Source: Medicago truncatula
Taxonomy: Eukaryota > Streptophyta > Magnoliopsida > Fabales > Fabaceae
Direction of reading: 5' to 3'
Assembly: GCF_003473485.1 (NCBI RefSeq)
Contig: NC_053044.1
Coordinates: 48,710,091-48,774,090, forward strand
DNA length: 64,000 nt
Position 1 is the stretch's first letter, and every line of letters starts with the position of its first letter. Shown here one piece after another: positions 36,204 to 49,265 of this stretch. Below the pieces are notes generated by a model, which ran no database searches, had not been told where the DNA came from, and was given only the letters and a program-made list of their open reading frames with translations. A program made the position numbers and the translations under genes.

Positions 36204-36250
36204 ATGTGTGTGGGCGCGCGCGAGCGCGTGCACGTGCACGTGCGTGCATG
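36204..36250. repeat. Alternating purine-pyrimidine tract
   Basis: TGTGTGTGGGCGCGCGCG, then GAGCGCGTGCACGTGCACGT and GCGTGCATG: 47 bp dominated by GT/GC/AC alternation, including CACGTG cores. It is strikingly GC-rich in an AT-rich stretch. Such sequence can adopt Z-DNA. Confidence 0.8.
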
Positions 36251-36259
36251 TATTACTTA

Positions 36260-38170
36260 ATTAATATTTAATATAGTTTCATTTCTTTTTGATAGATTTC
36301 ATATACTTTCATAACTTTATCCTCCTTCCATTCTAAATTATAAAAATAATTATTTTCATTGTCTTAAAATTATAAGCAAAAAAAGACAAATTTTTACCTT
36401 ATTTAATCATGTTGTTTAAAAAAAAACAGCTTTCTCAATTGGTTTTTTACTTATTATGATAAAATTAAATGCAAATTGTATTCAATTTACACCCCCTTTG
36501 ATCCATAACCAATAATCAGTAAAAATTGTTCATGCTTTCTTTAAAAAAAATAAAAATTGTTTATACTTCTTTCTGTAAAACTTATTCAGAGAAGAACACG
36601 AAAAGTTGTACCCCGAATTATTATGTTTTAGTTTTTTTTTTAATAAGTGTGAATTGATTGTTTCATTTTTGTCTATAATTTAGAACTGATGGAGTATGTC
36701 ATTCTCCATCTTCCTTTTTATTTTATTTTATTTTTCTTCTTCACTGTAACTATGATCACTTTGACTAAAATAAAACTATGATCGCTAATTTCTTATTATT
36801 TATGGCATTCATCTTTAAAATTCTAACTTTCATGTGATATATATTTTAATTAGTTATTTGATTGAAAACAATGATAACATTAAATGAAAAAATAACTACA
36901 AAAAACTTTGGTATCTCTAGTGAAGTTAAAAAGTCTGAAGTCCCTAACTTAGGATCTTGGCTACACCATTTAATATACTTTATATTGATGATGTACTCTA
37001 AAGACTTCGATTTTTTTAAGGATCTAATAACTTAGATCGAAAAAGTTTATTCGAGAATCATTCATGCAATCAATCACATTGATAATTGTTTGATTGAGAT
37101 TAGACGCTATAATTTTCAAACTATAATTTTAAGTTTTTATAAGAAAAATAATATGCTTAAAATATACATCAATTAAAAAAAATTGTTTAAAAGGGAGAAA
37201 ATTGAAGAATGAAAAAATCATCCCAAACTCCCATATTCCCTTTATATATAGTATTCTTCACATGGAGCCCAAAAACCCAAACTACTACCAAGATAAAAAT
37301 ACACAAGTGTGTGTAACACACATTGAAAGTAAAATTGGAAGAAAAATCGCACACAAAATTGGTATCTCCTTAGACTATTACTTTTTTCTATCTTAAAAGT
37401 TTTTCGCACGCCTTAATATTATCTGAAAATACCCTTTGTTTGAATTATGTAATACAAACAATTATTCGGATTTCATAATCTGAAATGTGCCAGAGTTTAG
37501 CAAACTATTTGAAATGATTTCATGTCTTTGTGGATTCAACAAATTTTCATTATATAAAAGACAATGAGCTTATAATTATATTAACAAATCATTATATAAA
37601 AAAATTATTATGCAGTTGTTGAGATATACATTTCAACTAATCCGCCATAAGATCTATACTACAATCATCAAGTTCCAGGCTTTCATCCTATTCAATCTTG
37701 ACTCCATCTTCAACATTCTTGCCAGCATCAACATTCTCTTCAGGGTCAAGGTTTTCAACAAGGTACAAATTATCATCTCCTATTACCTCATAACATGCCG
37801 CCCAACATAGTTCATTATAGGCAATCATCTTCTTGATATATTCATCCCATGACTTTACATCTTCTCAAAAATGTTGTTTCCATAGCAGGGAAGTGGGAGG
37901 AATTTGACAACAATCATTCAAATATATCTTCATCAAATGGTTGTCATTCACATATCCTAGACACATCATTCAATCTATATGCGAAGGTGCACCACGTAGA
38001 GGGAAAAAAGGTTTATGATTGCCCTTTGTTGATGAGGAGTGGAACCACCACACGTTTGTATCTTTGCAATGAGGAAACTCATATCCGACATGATCATCAA
38101 TTTATTCAGTGTAATAAGTGAAAAACTTATTTTAAACCTAAAAACATAGGGAAAACTCAATTCATATTCT
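36260..38170. other. Intergenic stretch, nothing recognised
   Basis: AT-rich. The open frames at 37202, 37610 and 37849 show no recognisable domain. Confidence 0.5.
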
Positions 38171-38185
38171 ATAATCCGAAAACAG

Positions 38186-38885
38186 AGGGTCAGACCGGTC
38201 TACAAGGGCCTACAACTTGACCTATTTATTAAAAAGATTATGCTTAGACTTTTGAAAGAGCCTATTGAAGTAAATAGGTTAGGATTAGACTATAAAAAAA
38301 AGCTTAGGAAGCCTGATATGCCGACCTGTTTATGCATATGATCAAAACTTATTTTTAATTTATATTAAACATAAAAATAAAGAAACAACTCAAATAATGT
38401 ATTATTTAAATAGGCTTTATGGTTTTGCAGTGAAAAAGGCCTTTAAGGCCTTAATGTGATAGGAAAGCATTATACTAAAGAGCAATGATATTTGTACATC
38501 CATTTAATGACAGCTTTGGTGACAACTTTGTTTTCCTCTCTTTTGATTGGTCAAAAACAATGTAGAGAGAAAAAGGAAGAGAGAGGATAATAACATCATG
38601 TGAGTATGAGAGAGATAGTTGTTAAAAAGTTGCAGCAAAATGGTTGTACAAATATAATTTCTCTATACTAAAATAGACTTTTAGGCATGTTGAGCCTATT
38701 TACAAGTAGATAAAATAGTCTATTTAATGATTTTATTATGAAATAGGCATGTAAAAAGGATTTTAGGCCAGACCAAGCCAGCAAAAAGGTCTACGAAAGG
38801 CCATTGTCTAGGTTCAGACTTGCAATTTTTTTGTAGGCCAGACTCAGGCTATCAAAGTTTGGTCTGACCTATTCCCACCCCTATG
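38186..38885. mobile_element. hAT-like degraded TIR element with nested MITE
   Basis: The left part carries 'gggtcagaccggtctacaag' and the right part carries 'ggtctgacctattcccaccc', which reads inverted as a GGGTGGGAATAGGTCAGACC end, typical of a common legume hAT-type repeat. Both arms have many 'aggcc', 'ctattta' and 'agactt' phrases in opposite orientation. The MITE at 38480-38663 sits inside. Outer limits are approximate. Confidence 0.55.
38480..38663. mobile_element. Mutator-like small MITE, 184 bp, copy 2
   Basis: The ends are GAGCAATGATATTTGTAC and, inverted, GAGAAATTATATTTGTAC. A perfect 9-bp direct repeat TATACTAAA flanks it (38471-38479 and 38664-38672). It has the same family and length as the element at 35770-35953. 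Confidence 0.88.
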
Positions 38886-38889
38886 GGTA

Positions 38890-40390
38890 AGTCCTTGTCA
38901 TCATATGAAAAGTTATCAGCATAAGCATATATATAATATATGCATTACTCGAATTATATAATTCGAATGGAGGTAAAAAACGAAAATCACAGGGTGCGCG
39001 AGAAGCTTGGAGGGTGAAGAAAGATATAATCGTGAACATAAGGGGTTGGAAAAGAAATTCCTTTTTTTTTCTTTGAAAAAGGTCCGACTACATTGTGCTA
39101 TACTAGGATTGAAATACTACAATGTGAATATGACACCAAAATAAGGCCCAATAAAAAATAAGAATCATAAAATAACAACATAATAACTCAAGTACATCGT
39201 GCCTATAAAATTTTATGCATGTTCCAAACTGGGCCAAAGCTCAATCCAACAAGGGATCGGGTCACCCTAAGTTACTAGCTCATATGTGAAGACATGTGTC
39301 TATCATACAATAAGATATTTGCTATTTAAGATTCTATTGTGGTTGGGGGTATTAAGGTAATATTTGGGTGCGTGGGAGCAATTTTAGATGTTGAAAGAGC
39401 AACACTCATTCAATAATGGGTCCTAACACCCTAAGTCATTTGAAGTCCAACAAGGTAAATGGCCTAACAAGGACCAACTACTATTCACTTGGCTTATATA
39501 AAGCAACTAACCAATATTGCTCATCCCACTTCTACAATTTCTCTTTGACACCCCCTCTCCCCAAATGCTAAAATGCCCCCAACGACTTCAACTGTTGTTC
39601 GCCTCCAACAGAAGTTAACCGTTGCTTGCTAAATGAACCAACATGTTTTAGATATTTGGTAAACAAAACATTGAAGGACCGATCGAGTTAGAGCTTCACT
39701 GGTCATATCTTTTGAATCAGTTCAGAACCTACGAATAAATCAGAGCTTGCATGAAGGAATTAGATAAAGATGTTAGGTTGCATGATCCATGATCTATTAT
39801 GTTGATTTATGTTTTATTTAGATGATGTTGTATCATTATTATGTAGATTTTTGTTTGATTCATTGAAGTTTCTAAAAATGTTGGCATTGAAGTGGCAACG
39901 AAAGGGAGTGTGTTCCAAGATGTTGTGTTAAGATTGATTATTCTTCTTTGTCAATTGATATATGTTAATTGTTAGGATAGTATGATAAAGTTCAAAAGAA
40001 TATATTGGAACACTTTCCTTGTTGTCACTACTTATTTTATATGAAGGGATTTGATTTGATAACTTATGTAGCTCACTAGGTAGAATACAAAATATGTTAT
40101 CTCCATTCTTTTGAATTTTCGAAGAGACTAGCAAATCATTACACTGAGTATTAGACACTTCAAAGCCAACATTTTCTGATACATCCATGAATTAAATAAA
40201 TTTTTACATCATAAAGATACAACTTCCTTAGGAAGAATGTCATGTAAGACTTCCTTAATTGTGTTTATGTATTATAATTGCCTGATTTAAACGAAGATGA
40301 AATAAAATTATAAATTATCATATGTGGTATTCTATTGTTTTATATGCATATATCAAGTAGTGTGAACAAAACTTTCACGTCTTAGTTGTG
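38890..40390. other. Intergenic stretch, nothing recognised
   Basis: Short open frames only, with no motif I recognise. Confidence 0.45.
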
Positions 40391-40401
40391 GCATATCTTG
40401 G

Positions 40402-41258
40402 GGTGGGGTTTAGTATGGGAAAGGAGAGTTGTTTCCCATCATGGGAAAGTTTTTTTTAACCATTAGATCAACAAGGAACATTGATCTTATCATGATCTCT
40501 CATCACTAGATTTTTTGTTTCCACTTTCTTCAACCTTTTAACCTTGAATGAAAACAGCCCAGTGGCTTCTTTCTTCATGCACTAATTTCGTTTATCTCAC
40601 CAGTGGCTTCTTTCTTCTTTCTTTTTATGAGTAAAATCATGTTTAACAACTTTCTCTCTAAAAACATTCATTTCTCATAATTTCTACTATTCTCATCTTC
40701 AATTCAATAACTCAAATCAAAATCAAAATCATAATCAAACCAATTTGAAAATATTCTCATCTTCTATTTGTGAAATGAAAGCTAGATATGTAAAAAGTCC
40801 ACTTTACATATCCAAATTTTAAAATATGAAAGTATAAAACTTCATTTTTCAGTTAAAAGAAGTTCGTAATGTTTCCTTACATACCAAGAATCGGTGCTAT
40901 TAATGTGACCTTTGTTATTGTCAATCTAGCATGTATAATCATTGGTTGGAAGAGTATGTTTGAGCACCGAAAAAATTAAACCAACTACCAGACACCGGAA
41001 AAATTGCTTCCAAACATTCTTAGTTCATCTAATTGAATTTACACTTATGAGCCGGTTATAGATCTTAAAAAAAATTCCAGATTTAGGAAAGAAAAAAATT
41101 TCAGATCTGAGCAAAAAAAGAGGTTGTGAGAGAAACAGAAAGGAAAAAAAATATGGTAATGGCAGTCCATGATAAAATTGATACACCTCTTTAATCTGAT
41201 GGTTGAAAAAAGTTTTCCATGGTGGGAAACAACTCTCCTTTCCATACTAAACCCCACC
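40402..41258. mobile_element. Mutator-like TIR element, 857 bp
   Basis: Inverted ends start GGTGGGGTTTAGTATGG on both sides and extend about 70 bp, including 'aaggagagttgtttccca'. A perfect 9-bp direct repeat ATATCTTGG flanks it (40393-40401 and 41259-41267). No transposase frame is visible inside. Confidence 0.93.
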
Positions 41259-41267
41259 ATATCTTGG

Positions 41268-43320
41268 TAAAACACTGTATTTTTAGGAACAATTAAATGT
41301 CACATATACATTATTTAAAAAAATAAAAAAAATAACCACCATACATAAGTAAATGACTTGTTAAGCAAATGGAAAGAGGTTGATTTGTGTTCAGGAGCAC
41401 TGTTGGAGGTGGTATTGTTGTTATGGAATAAACCAGAATGCAACGAAAGTTATTAACGGTAATTGAAAGTGAACTAGTTAACTGTCGTTAGGGGTAATTT
41501 GGTATTTTCAAGGTGTTAAAGAGAAGTTTTAGAACTTAGTAGAGAAAAATCCACAACCAAGACATCACAAAGTATCTCTCATCTAACCCTAGCCTGTCCC
41601 TTTGTTACTTGGGCATCGGAACACATGCTGGTACAAAACCCCCTCCATTCCTCTAGGGGCTAGGCCAACCACCATGAAGATCACCGTCTCTCCTCCAATG
41701 GCCTGTCGTCATCAAGGTATGGCCAAATCCGATAAGATCATTGTTCATGTATATCTTAAAAGTCTCGCATTGTTGGAAAGTTGAAATCAATGATAATTTA
41801 TATATAAACACGCACACTTCTCCACCAACAAGGCGCCTTTAAAATAAAAATAACAAAACAGCTCCTGTTTTTTTTGAAGGAACGGTTCCTGTTTTTGTTT
41901 TTAATTAGAAAATGGTGATATAATGGAAGTATTGTCATATCGTGGTCACCCCCTAAATCCTATTGAAGACCGATGAAAATTGAAAACAACAGTTCAGAAA
42001 AAAAATCGTGAAAGAAAAAAAAAAAACACTATCTAACAATTGTCTTATATTTTTCTATGAAACATTTGTCTTTAATGAACAATTTTATGATTGAAATCGT
42101 CTAAATCCATATATAAAAGCGCCATTAAATATTTTTCTCTGAATTTTCAAGGCTGTCCACGAATGCAAAGAATTTATGTGGACTTCGTTGTAGTATTTGA
42201 TGTTATCGTATCTTATAATGTCTTCAATAATTTTGGCCTCGTGGACGACGACATGGACAAGATAAGATCGATCCATTTCATGTGTATGCGAACATGGCAT
42301 ATTTATTAATTCCCCCAGAATGTGACTGCTATTCAACTCTCAATATGAATTTTAAGCATATAAGCTAAATGCAAGAACCAAAGTCCACAATTTATGCTTG
42401 CGTTCTTGTTATGTAGTGGCTGAGAACGAAAAAGATGTACAAATTGCATCGTCTTTAATGAATGTGCTTCAAATTGTATTAAACTAGCGGTGATAGTAAA
42501 TTGCCTTTGCCTCATGCCAAAGTAATCTAACTCATAGTTAGCCTCACATTTTCTAAATTAATTTAATGCTACCATCACTCTCTTACCAAACTATACCTCA
42601 TGTTTATTATTTGTTCACTAAGCTAACTCCTATTAATTCCATATATAGTACTCATCAAAATCGTATGTATTCTCCATCTAATTAATGAATGTATATCACT
42701 ACCAACCAATTAATGAATAATACCATGGTGGAGTAGTATATGTATATGTGTATATCACTAATGATATAGGGTCCATTCCGTAGGAGTAGTTTAATTAGTT
42801 AAAAGTTAAAAACACTTGGCTAATTTACAAGGACGTCAATTTATTATATATAAACATTATAATTACAATAATTAGTTCAAGATGTTGATTGTCCTAGAGG
42901 ATTTGCGAAGCGGCAAAATGATTGTGGTTCTGGAGACATGGTGAACTTCAAACAACGTATTTACAATGCAAAGGTATCGCATGATCTTGAAAGTGATACG
43001 AAGAAAAGTTTACGATGAATTATATATTCGCGCGTATTCTAGATGTATTTCAATTGGAGTAGATAATTTAAAGTTGAATTGTGATTGAACTCACTTGATA
43101 TATTATTTCTCCAACTTCTAAAATGGAACTAGATTAAACATAAGTGATTTATGCATCTCGCACAAGACGTGCAAAAGAGAATCACCTAAAATAGATATAT
43201 TGTCGGATCACCTGATTCAAAAAAAGAAAATAACATGAAGATTACAACACCACACACATACACGACATAGGGTGCAACCACCAGTCATGATAGCTGAAAA
43301 CAAAAGTGTGCAAATTGGCC
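41268..43320. other. Intergenic stretch with a possible LTR-like segment
   Basis: Around 41403 'tgttggaggtggtattgttg' begins a segment that continues to about 41770 ('gcattgttggaaag'). It has the look of an LTR but no confirmed second end or target duplication. The rest is AT-rich without recognised genes. Confidence 0.35.
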
Positions 43321-43328
43321 TTCATCCA

Positions 43329-43690
43329 CTAGAAAGATAAGAGTTTAACCATGTCAGCTACAATGTGAATTTCAGAAACCTTCTGATGAAAAATTTGATT
43401 GTTCCTCTCCTGCCAGATGACCCAAATATAAGCTAGCCAGATAATCCGAAGGAACGAATGAGAACAATGCGGTAATCCGGCCAAGTGTCTGAACTGAAGA
43501 TAATGGTCACGGCAGCCAACAGGAGCGACGAAAGATACACCGAGCCACCCCATAACCGCGAACCACACGCTACCAAAGATATCGCAACCGAAAAGAAGAT
43601 GATCTGCAATCTCTGTAGAACTGTAGCCTCCCACCCACGTTGTGTCATCCATGTGTAGGACTCATCGCCGCACATGATTGTCTTTTGTTG
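43329..43690 (-). mobile_element. LINE (L1-type) relic encoding the zf-RVT region
   Basis: On the minus strand, WVGGYSSTEIADHLLFGCDI and then FGSVWFAVMGWLGVSF and WLAYIWVIWQERNNQIFHQK match the zinc-binding region at the end of plant L1-type reverse transcriptases (ExxxHLFxxC...W...IW..WxxRN). The preceding part (CGDESYTWM) is in another frame, so the relic is frameshifted. No reverse transcriptase core is present. Confidence 0.75.
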
Positions 43691-43725
43691 GTAGCCTATT
43701 ACGAAGAAGTTGTTCTTCTAATATT

Positions 43726-44181
43726 GTTAAATATGTTTTTGATCCCTATAAATATTCTAACTTTTCGTTTTAGTCTCTCTGAAAAATTTCTTCAATTTTT
43801 AGTTCCTATAATATTTTCAATCACTACTTTTAGTCTCTATGTTCAAGTCAATTTTTGTATTTTTTTAATGAAATTGTGTAGAATATTGTATAAATCACTC
43901 AAAAACATAGAATTTTTTAACGAAACAAAAAATTAAATATGAATTTTTAACCGCAAAAAATATAAAAATTCTATTTTGTTTTTGGAGAAATTCTTATAAT
44001 ATTATAAATTTTGCTGCAAAAATTTATTAAAAAAATACAAATTTTAAATATGAGTTTACTTTAAAGATGAGACTAAAAGTGAAGATGAAAAACTTTTAGA
44101 GAACTAAAAATTAAAGAAATTTTTTAAAGAGAATAAAATGAAAAGTTGATACATTTATGGAGACAAAAAAATATAAAGATC
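43726..44181. mobile_element. Degraded TIR element, about 455 bp
   Basis: The left arm 'gttaaatatgtttttgatcc' plus 'ttttcgttttagtctct' is mirrored by the right arm ('gaataaaatgaaaagttgat', 'ggagacaaaaaaatataaag'). The target duplication is not clear. It abuts the LINE relic. Confidence 0.6.
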
Positions 44182-44616
44182 AAGGGGAGCACAAGGAGTA
44201 CTCCAACCGAAAGAGATCAATCGAACGAATACAAAAAGACATCAAGTCCTCAACAAAGAGGCAAAACAAAATATGTTCTACTATATGTATAAATCATATT
44301 CTTCCTAAAATATTTTTCATTTAATTTATATTTTGAGTTTCAATAACCTCTTTTGTGAGTTTAATTTTGATACACTTTTAATGTTAAAAAATTTACATTG
44401 ATCAATATATCAAAATAACATGTATCATGTATGTGTGATTTTTATGTGACAAAAAAAAAATGAATGTGATTTTTTAAAAGTTATTATGATTAAATTCAAA
44501 AGTTTATAATGATTTAATGTCTATGATTGATTTACATTGTAAAAACTCTTTATGTTTATGAATTAAATTTTTCTTTCTTTTGGAAAGTAGAATTATATTT
44601 TGTTATTATAATAAAA

Positions 44617-44912
44617 GAGTTACATATATTTTTTGTCCCTCTATATATATATACCGACTATTATTTTTAGTCCATTTCAAAAGTTCATGTCGCAAGTTTT
44701 AAAGATTAAATAGTTAAATTATTAAGTTGATGATAGTTTAAGATTGACATGTCATAAAAAGGTCACTTAGAACACGCAATGTGAACTTTTGTAAACAATA
44801 AATGACTAAATTGATAACTAAAAACTTAGAGTAATCAAATTTTGAATAATTTATTTTAGAAACTAAAAACGTAAATTTGTGTATTTAGAGAGACTAAAAA
44901 CATATTTAACCC
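44617..44912. mobile_element. Mutator-like MITE, 296 bp
   Basis: The left end GAGTTACATATATTTTTTGT and the inverted right end GGGTTAAATATGTTTTTAGT match. An eight-base direct repeat TAATAAAA flanks it (44609-44616 and 44913-44920). Confidence 0.7.
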
Positions 44913-46653
44913 TAATAAAAAAATGATGGTAGGGACACTTGGCGGTGTTAATGTCACCTCCTTTTTTTTTCTTAATTTTTTTTATAAGTTCTTGTATTTT
45001 TGTGTATAGCTACTCTCATAATATAATTTAGCTATCACAAATTAAATAAATTTATTTGTAAAAGTTATTAGTAGAAATATTTTTTGAGGAATTTACTAGT
45101 AGAAATATGAAAAACAACACATTTTATAAATAAATTTATTTTTCTCGTTTTATCACTTTCAGTGTCCATAGTAAATATACATAAGACTTGTTCAACTACA
45201 AAAATTGTCAAAATAATCATCGTAAAAGTTTTTTTTTTTTTTTTTTCCCATATATTTGTCCCATCACAAAATTTTGGCTAGCTTCGTTGTTGGATTGTAT
45301 ATTTGTGATTATTATTTTTTTACTTATATTCAAACTAAATTCCGAGCTATTTTAATGAAGCTTCATAAACGAACAAGGAGCTGGGGCAATTAATTGTACG
45401 AAAAGCATGTGTATGGTTTTTCATTAAGAAGAGTTTCATTAAGTTGAGGACAATTTTGCCCAGCTAGCTTTTTTGTCACAGGGAGGGACCATTTCATCAA
45501 ATAGATTCGCAAAACGTGATCAGTACTATAATGTTTCCCATGCAAACTATATATTCATTCACACCGCAAACCCAATATTTTGAGCGGATTTAAACCCCGT
45601 AATCGGTTTCTCGGGTGTGAAATTGCTTGAGTTCTTTGACAATTGCACCACTCCAGCCAAATCTGGATTCGAAAAATGACGAAAAATACAGCATTCCCGT
45701 GATCTATAATTGAGTCGGGAACAAAAAAATGTTATTCCAAATGAGAGGTGAAATCTAAGTGAGGCCCAACTAAGAATCTTTTTAGTTGAGTGAGTATGGT
45801 GGTTTGAACTTTGAAGCAATGTTTAGGTTGTTGCCTTTCCTTAGTGCCAGCCTTCAGCTCTAATGTCAGTGTAAAAAATTTAAACCGTCAATATATCAGG
45901 AATATACATGTGTGAATTTGTAATCCCTTATGAGGAAAGTCTAGATAATTCCTTGTTAGTACAAAAAATCATAACATTAACAATGTGTATATATTAAGGG
46001 CAATTATATATTTGAATACGCTTCTTTTTTTTTTACATACATTCAACATCTTATTTTCTATCTATTTTTCTCATCCTATCACATCACCAACCAATAACGT
46101 AACATCTATCACACCACTCTCATTATTTCTTTCTCTCTCTAATGCAGATGAGTTTTGATGTCGAAAAATTATTTTGCGTAAACTAAATCAAAGTGAAATA
46201 TCATCACAATTCATAGCTATTATCCACACACATATGGTTGACAATGTAAATTAAACAATCATGCATTAGGGCACGTAAGAAGATCTATCTGGAGTTGGCC
46301 AAACTGTCTTGGTGTACTTGGACAGACATTCCAATAATTTAGCCAAATTTTCTATTCCGTCAAATTCGAGATTTCGAGGATTAGCTAGTAGTACGGAATT
46401 GGTCAATTTTCATTTCAATCATGAAGTCATCCAACGGTGACTCTTTTAGGAAATTCTAGACTATTTCAGGTATCCGTCCACGTACTTAGACCTACATGAG
46501 ATGAGTCACAGTCACACAACAAGGAGCCCCATGCATTTGTAGGGCACCATTCTTAGCTCTATGAGCTTCACAAAAATAAAATCTAAGTAAATATACAAGA
46601 TAATTATTATGTCATATATAAATAATAATAACATGTAAAAATATCAATCAATC

Positions 46654-46675
46654 ATATATATATATATATATATAT
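46654..46675. repeat. AT dinucleotide microsatellite
   Basis: Eleven uninterrupted AT units. Confidence 0.9.
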
Positions 46676-48625
46676 GGTGATTGATGAAAATATGATAGAA
46701 CCACCTGTGAAGTTTGAGCCACAAGAGTATATACACGTATGAATTACATATTTTCAATCATGTATAATTAATTCTGAACAGGGAGGTAATGTACCACTCA
46801 GAATAATTAGAACCTTACGAAACTCTTTACTTTTGCAGTTTTGCTTCTTGCCAAATCATACGTCTTTACGTAGTGCATGATTTGGTTGGCGACGCGCATT
46901 TGACTCAATTTTACGTAAAAAAAACAAAAAAAAGATTCAATATTACTCTAGTTGTTGCAGCCGTTTGATAAAAAAAGTGAACGAGAATAATGAAGTTTGC
47001 GTGAGCATATAAATGCACTCCGATAACTCCAATTATTTACCTTAATTGTGAATTCTAGTATCCAGACTAATCGTCAGAAAATGAAAAAACCTTTCAATTA
47101 CAAATTCAAAAAAATCATAATTTTGATTATCTTAATTTAAACATTGCTAAATTGCCAATGGGATTGGATCTATATACACTACTAAAAAAACAAAATTTAG
47201 TGAGGAAAAATATGAAATTTCTTTTAAATTCCGTCATTAAATTTTGTAACTAAAGAAATTGTTAGGAATTTTATTTTTTCCGTCATTAATTTCTCTCCTT
47301 GATTTTGCTTTCCATCACTAACAGTTAATTATTATCATTTAATCTTCAAAATCAAGAAATATTAATCAATATTTTTACAAACAATAATTGAATATAGTTG
47401 AATAAACTAGTCTCCCACAATTAATGTGTTAGAACTATGCTTAAGCAATATTGCACACATGAAACATGATCATTATGAGTTTCTTTTCCTGCAAAGGAAC
47501 ATGATCATTAATTATATATACTTCGACGGTTCCTATTTGTTCTTCTTTTTTGTGTCTCCATTGAAACCGAAAAACAAATCCCGTGGAGCGCACATGCATT
47601 TTTTTAACACAAAAAGACAAGCAAGAGATTAAATGGAGACTTCGTTGTATCTGTGTAAGTCTATCTCATCTGTAACATCATTATTTTAATTTTTTTAAAC
47701 TTTTTAAAACGCACTTTCTAATAACTTTATGTATACTAATGTAGATCCCTCAAAAAAAGAATGTATATTAATGTAAAGTTTGGTTCAAAATTACATTGTT
47801 GAATCCACCTGACCTGTACTAGCGACCGTTAATCCATAATAATTGCATCCAGTTTCTAAACGCGACAACAAATCCCACACTACCGTAAATGTTACCATGA
47901 ACGAAAAGAAAAGTACACGTTTGTTTGAATTATTAAAGAACAATGCGCTAAGATAATGGTTAAAAAAGTAAATAATGGATGTTTTGTATTTTAAATAACA
48001 ATTTTTTATCTCTAAAAGTTGATAACAACGTTTTCTAACACATCTTTAAAAAAAAAAACGTTTTCTCACACAATTTCTTTATATTTGCTTTCTTAATTAA
48101 TGCTATAATAGATCATTTTTATATAATTATGTGTATTTTTTTTTTTACAAAAAAAATATTTATTTTATAATTTATAAATTTAATATGTAAATAAGGGGTT
48201 TCTTTTATAAAAAGTATGAATTAAATTAAGTGGTTTACTATTTTTTTAATAAGTGGGTTGCTATTTGAATTTGAATAAATTATCAACGTGGAAAAACTAG
48301 TATGAAACGTACGTGCTAATCATGGAAGAGAAGCTAAAGTAAAGTCTAACTATTGACATTAATTAAACTAGATAGCATAAGCTTAAATTGTTATATGCCC
48401 TATATCTAAAACCCTGCATGCACCCACCACTTTGGAGCCCAACCATACCTACGAAGGAGATTTTGGATCTTTTAAACTTTACTTTATATAGATAAAGATG
48501 AGTGAAATATCTTGAACATTAGCGAATATAAATATCAATAATAAATTAGTTTATGTGGTAAGAGATTTAAATTTCATATATTTTAAAGAAAATTAAAATA
48601 TCTTTCTGAATTCATAATTTTTACT

Positions 48626-48647
48626 TATATATATATATATATATATA
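48626..48647. repeat. AT dinucleotide microsatellite
   Basis: About eleven TA units, uninterrupted. Confidence 0.9.
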
Positions 48648-49215
48648 GCTAGTATTGTTCTACAATTCTTCGGGAAGTAACCGAAGTCTCACCGTTAATT
48701 AAACTTGTATTAAAAATGAATCACATTCAAAGTTGTACTGTTCTATTGTACGGTCGAACAAAGCAGCTGAAAAGCAAGTGAATTTCACGGATAATAATTA
48801 AATATCGTAAAATTAGATACGTTTCATTCTCAACAGATTGAACATTTACACTTGTCACTTGGTTTCCCAGTGAAGAGAGCTTTGTTCAAGCGTGATAGTC
48901 AAAAGATATGAGAAAATAGAGCACAATAGCAGTTTGATCAATATAAAACATATTTTAAATATGAATCAGTCGCCATTCAACAAACAAATAAACATAAACA
49001 ATGTTACCCTCCTCTAAAATGTAAAGCAATAGTGCATGACTGTAAACCCATTTTACACGTGTCCGTTTGTTTACATCTATAAATCATTGGATTTTTAGGG
49101 ATTTTATTATTTAATAGGTTGCTTTTAATAGTAGTGGATGGATGGTTGGTTCAGTCAGGTGAGTTTGGCGACTTGGTACTCAAATCAAATAAAGCACTGC
49201 TAAACAAATTAAAGA

Positions 49216-49265
49216 CAAGCTATATAAAAAATAGTGTAAACAAGCTATATAAAAAATAGTGTAAA
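49216..49265. repeat. Perfect tandem duplication of a 25-bp unit
   Basis: The unit starting CAAGCTATATAAAAAATAGT occurs twice head to tail, just before the left end of the TIR element at 49264. Confidence 0.9.

Larger units (their letters stand above)
44925..49260. other. Long AT-rich intergenic stretch
   Basis: No gene recognised over 4.3 kb. It contains TA microsatellites at 46654-46675 and 48626-48647 and poly-T runs (for example 45230-45246). Confidence 0.5.

Noticed and set aside
37849-38121. 90-aa frame with some His/Cys residues
   Set aside because: I compared it with DC1 and B3 patterns and the spacing did not fit.
41602-41784. 60-aa frame near an LTR-like sequence
   Set aside because: No motif. 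It may belong to an LTR, but neither its ends nor a target duplication could be confirmed.
45559-45819. 86-aa minus-strand frame
   Set aside because: No recognised motif, no fitting splice partner, and codon use not clearly coding.
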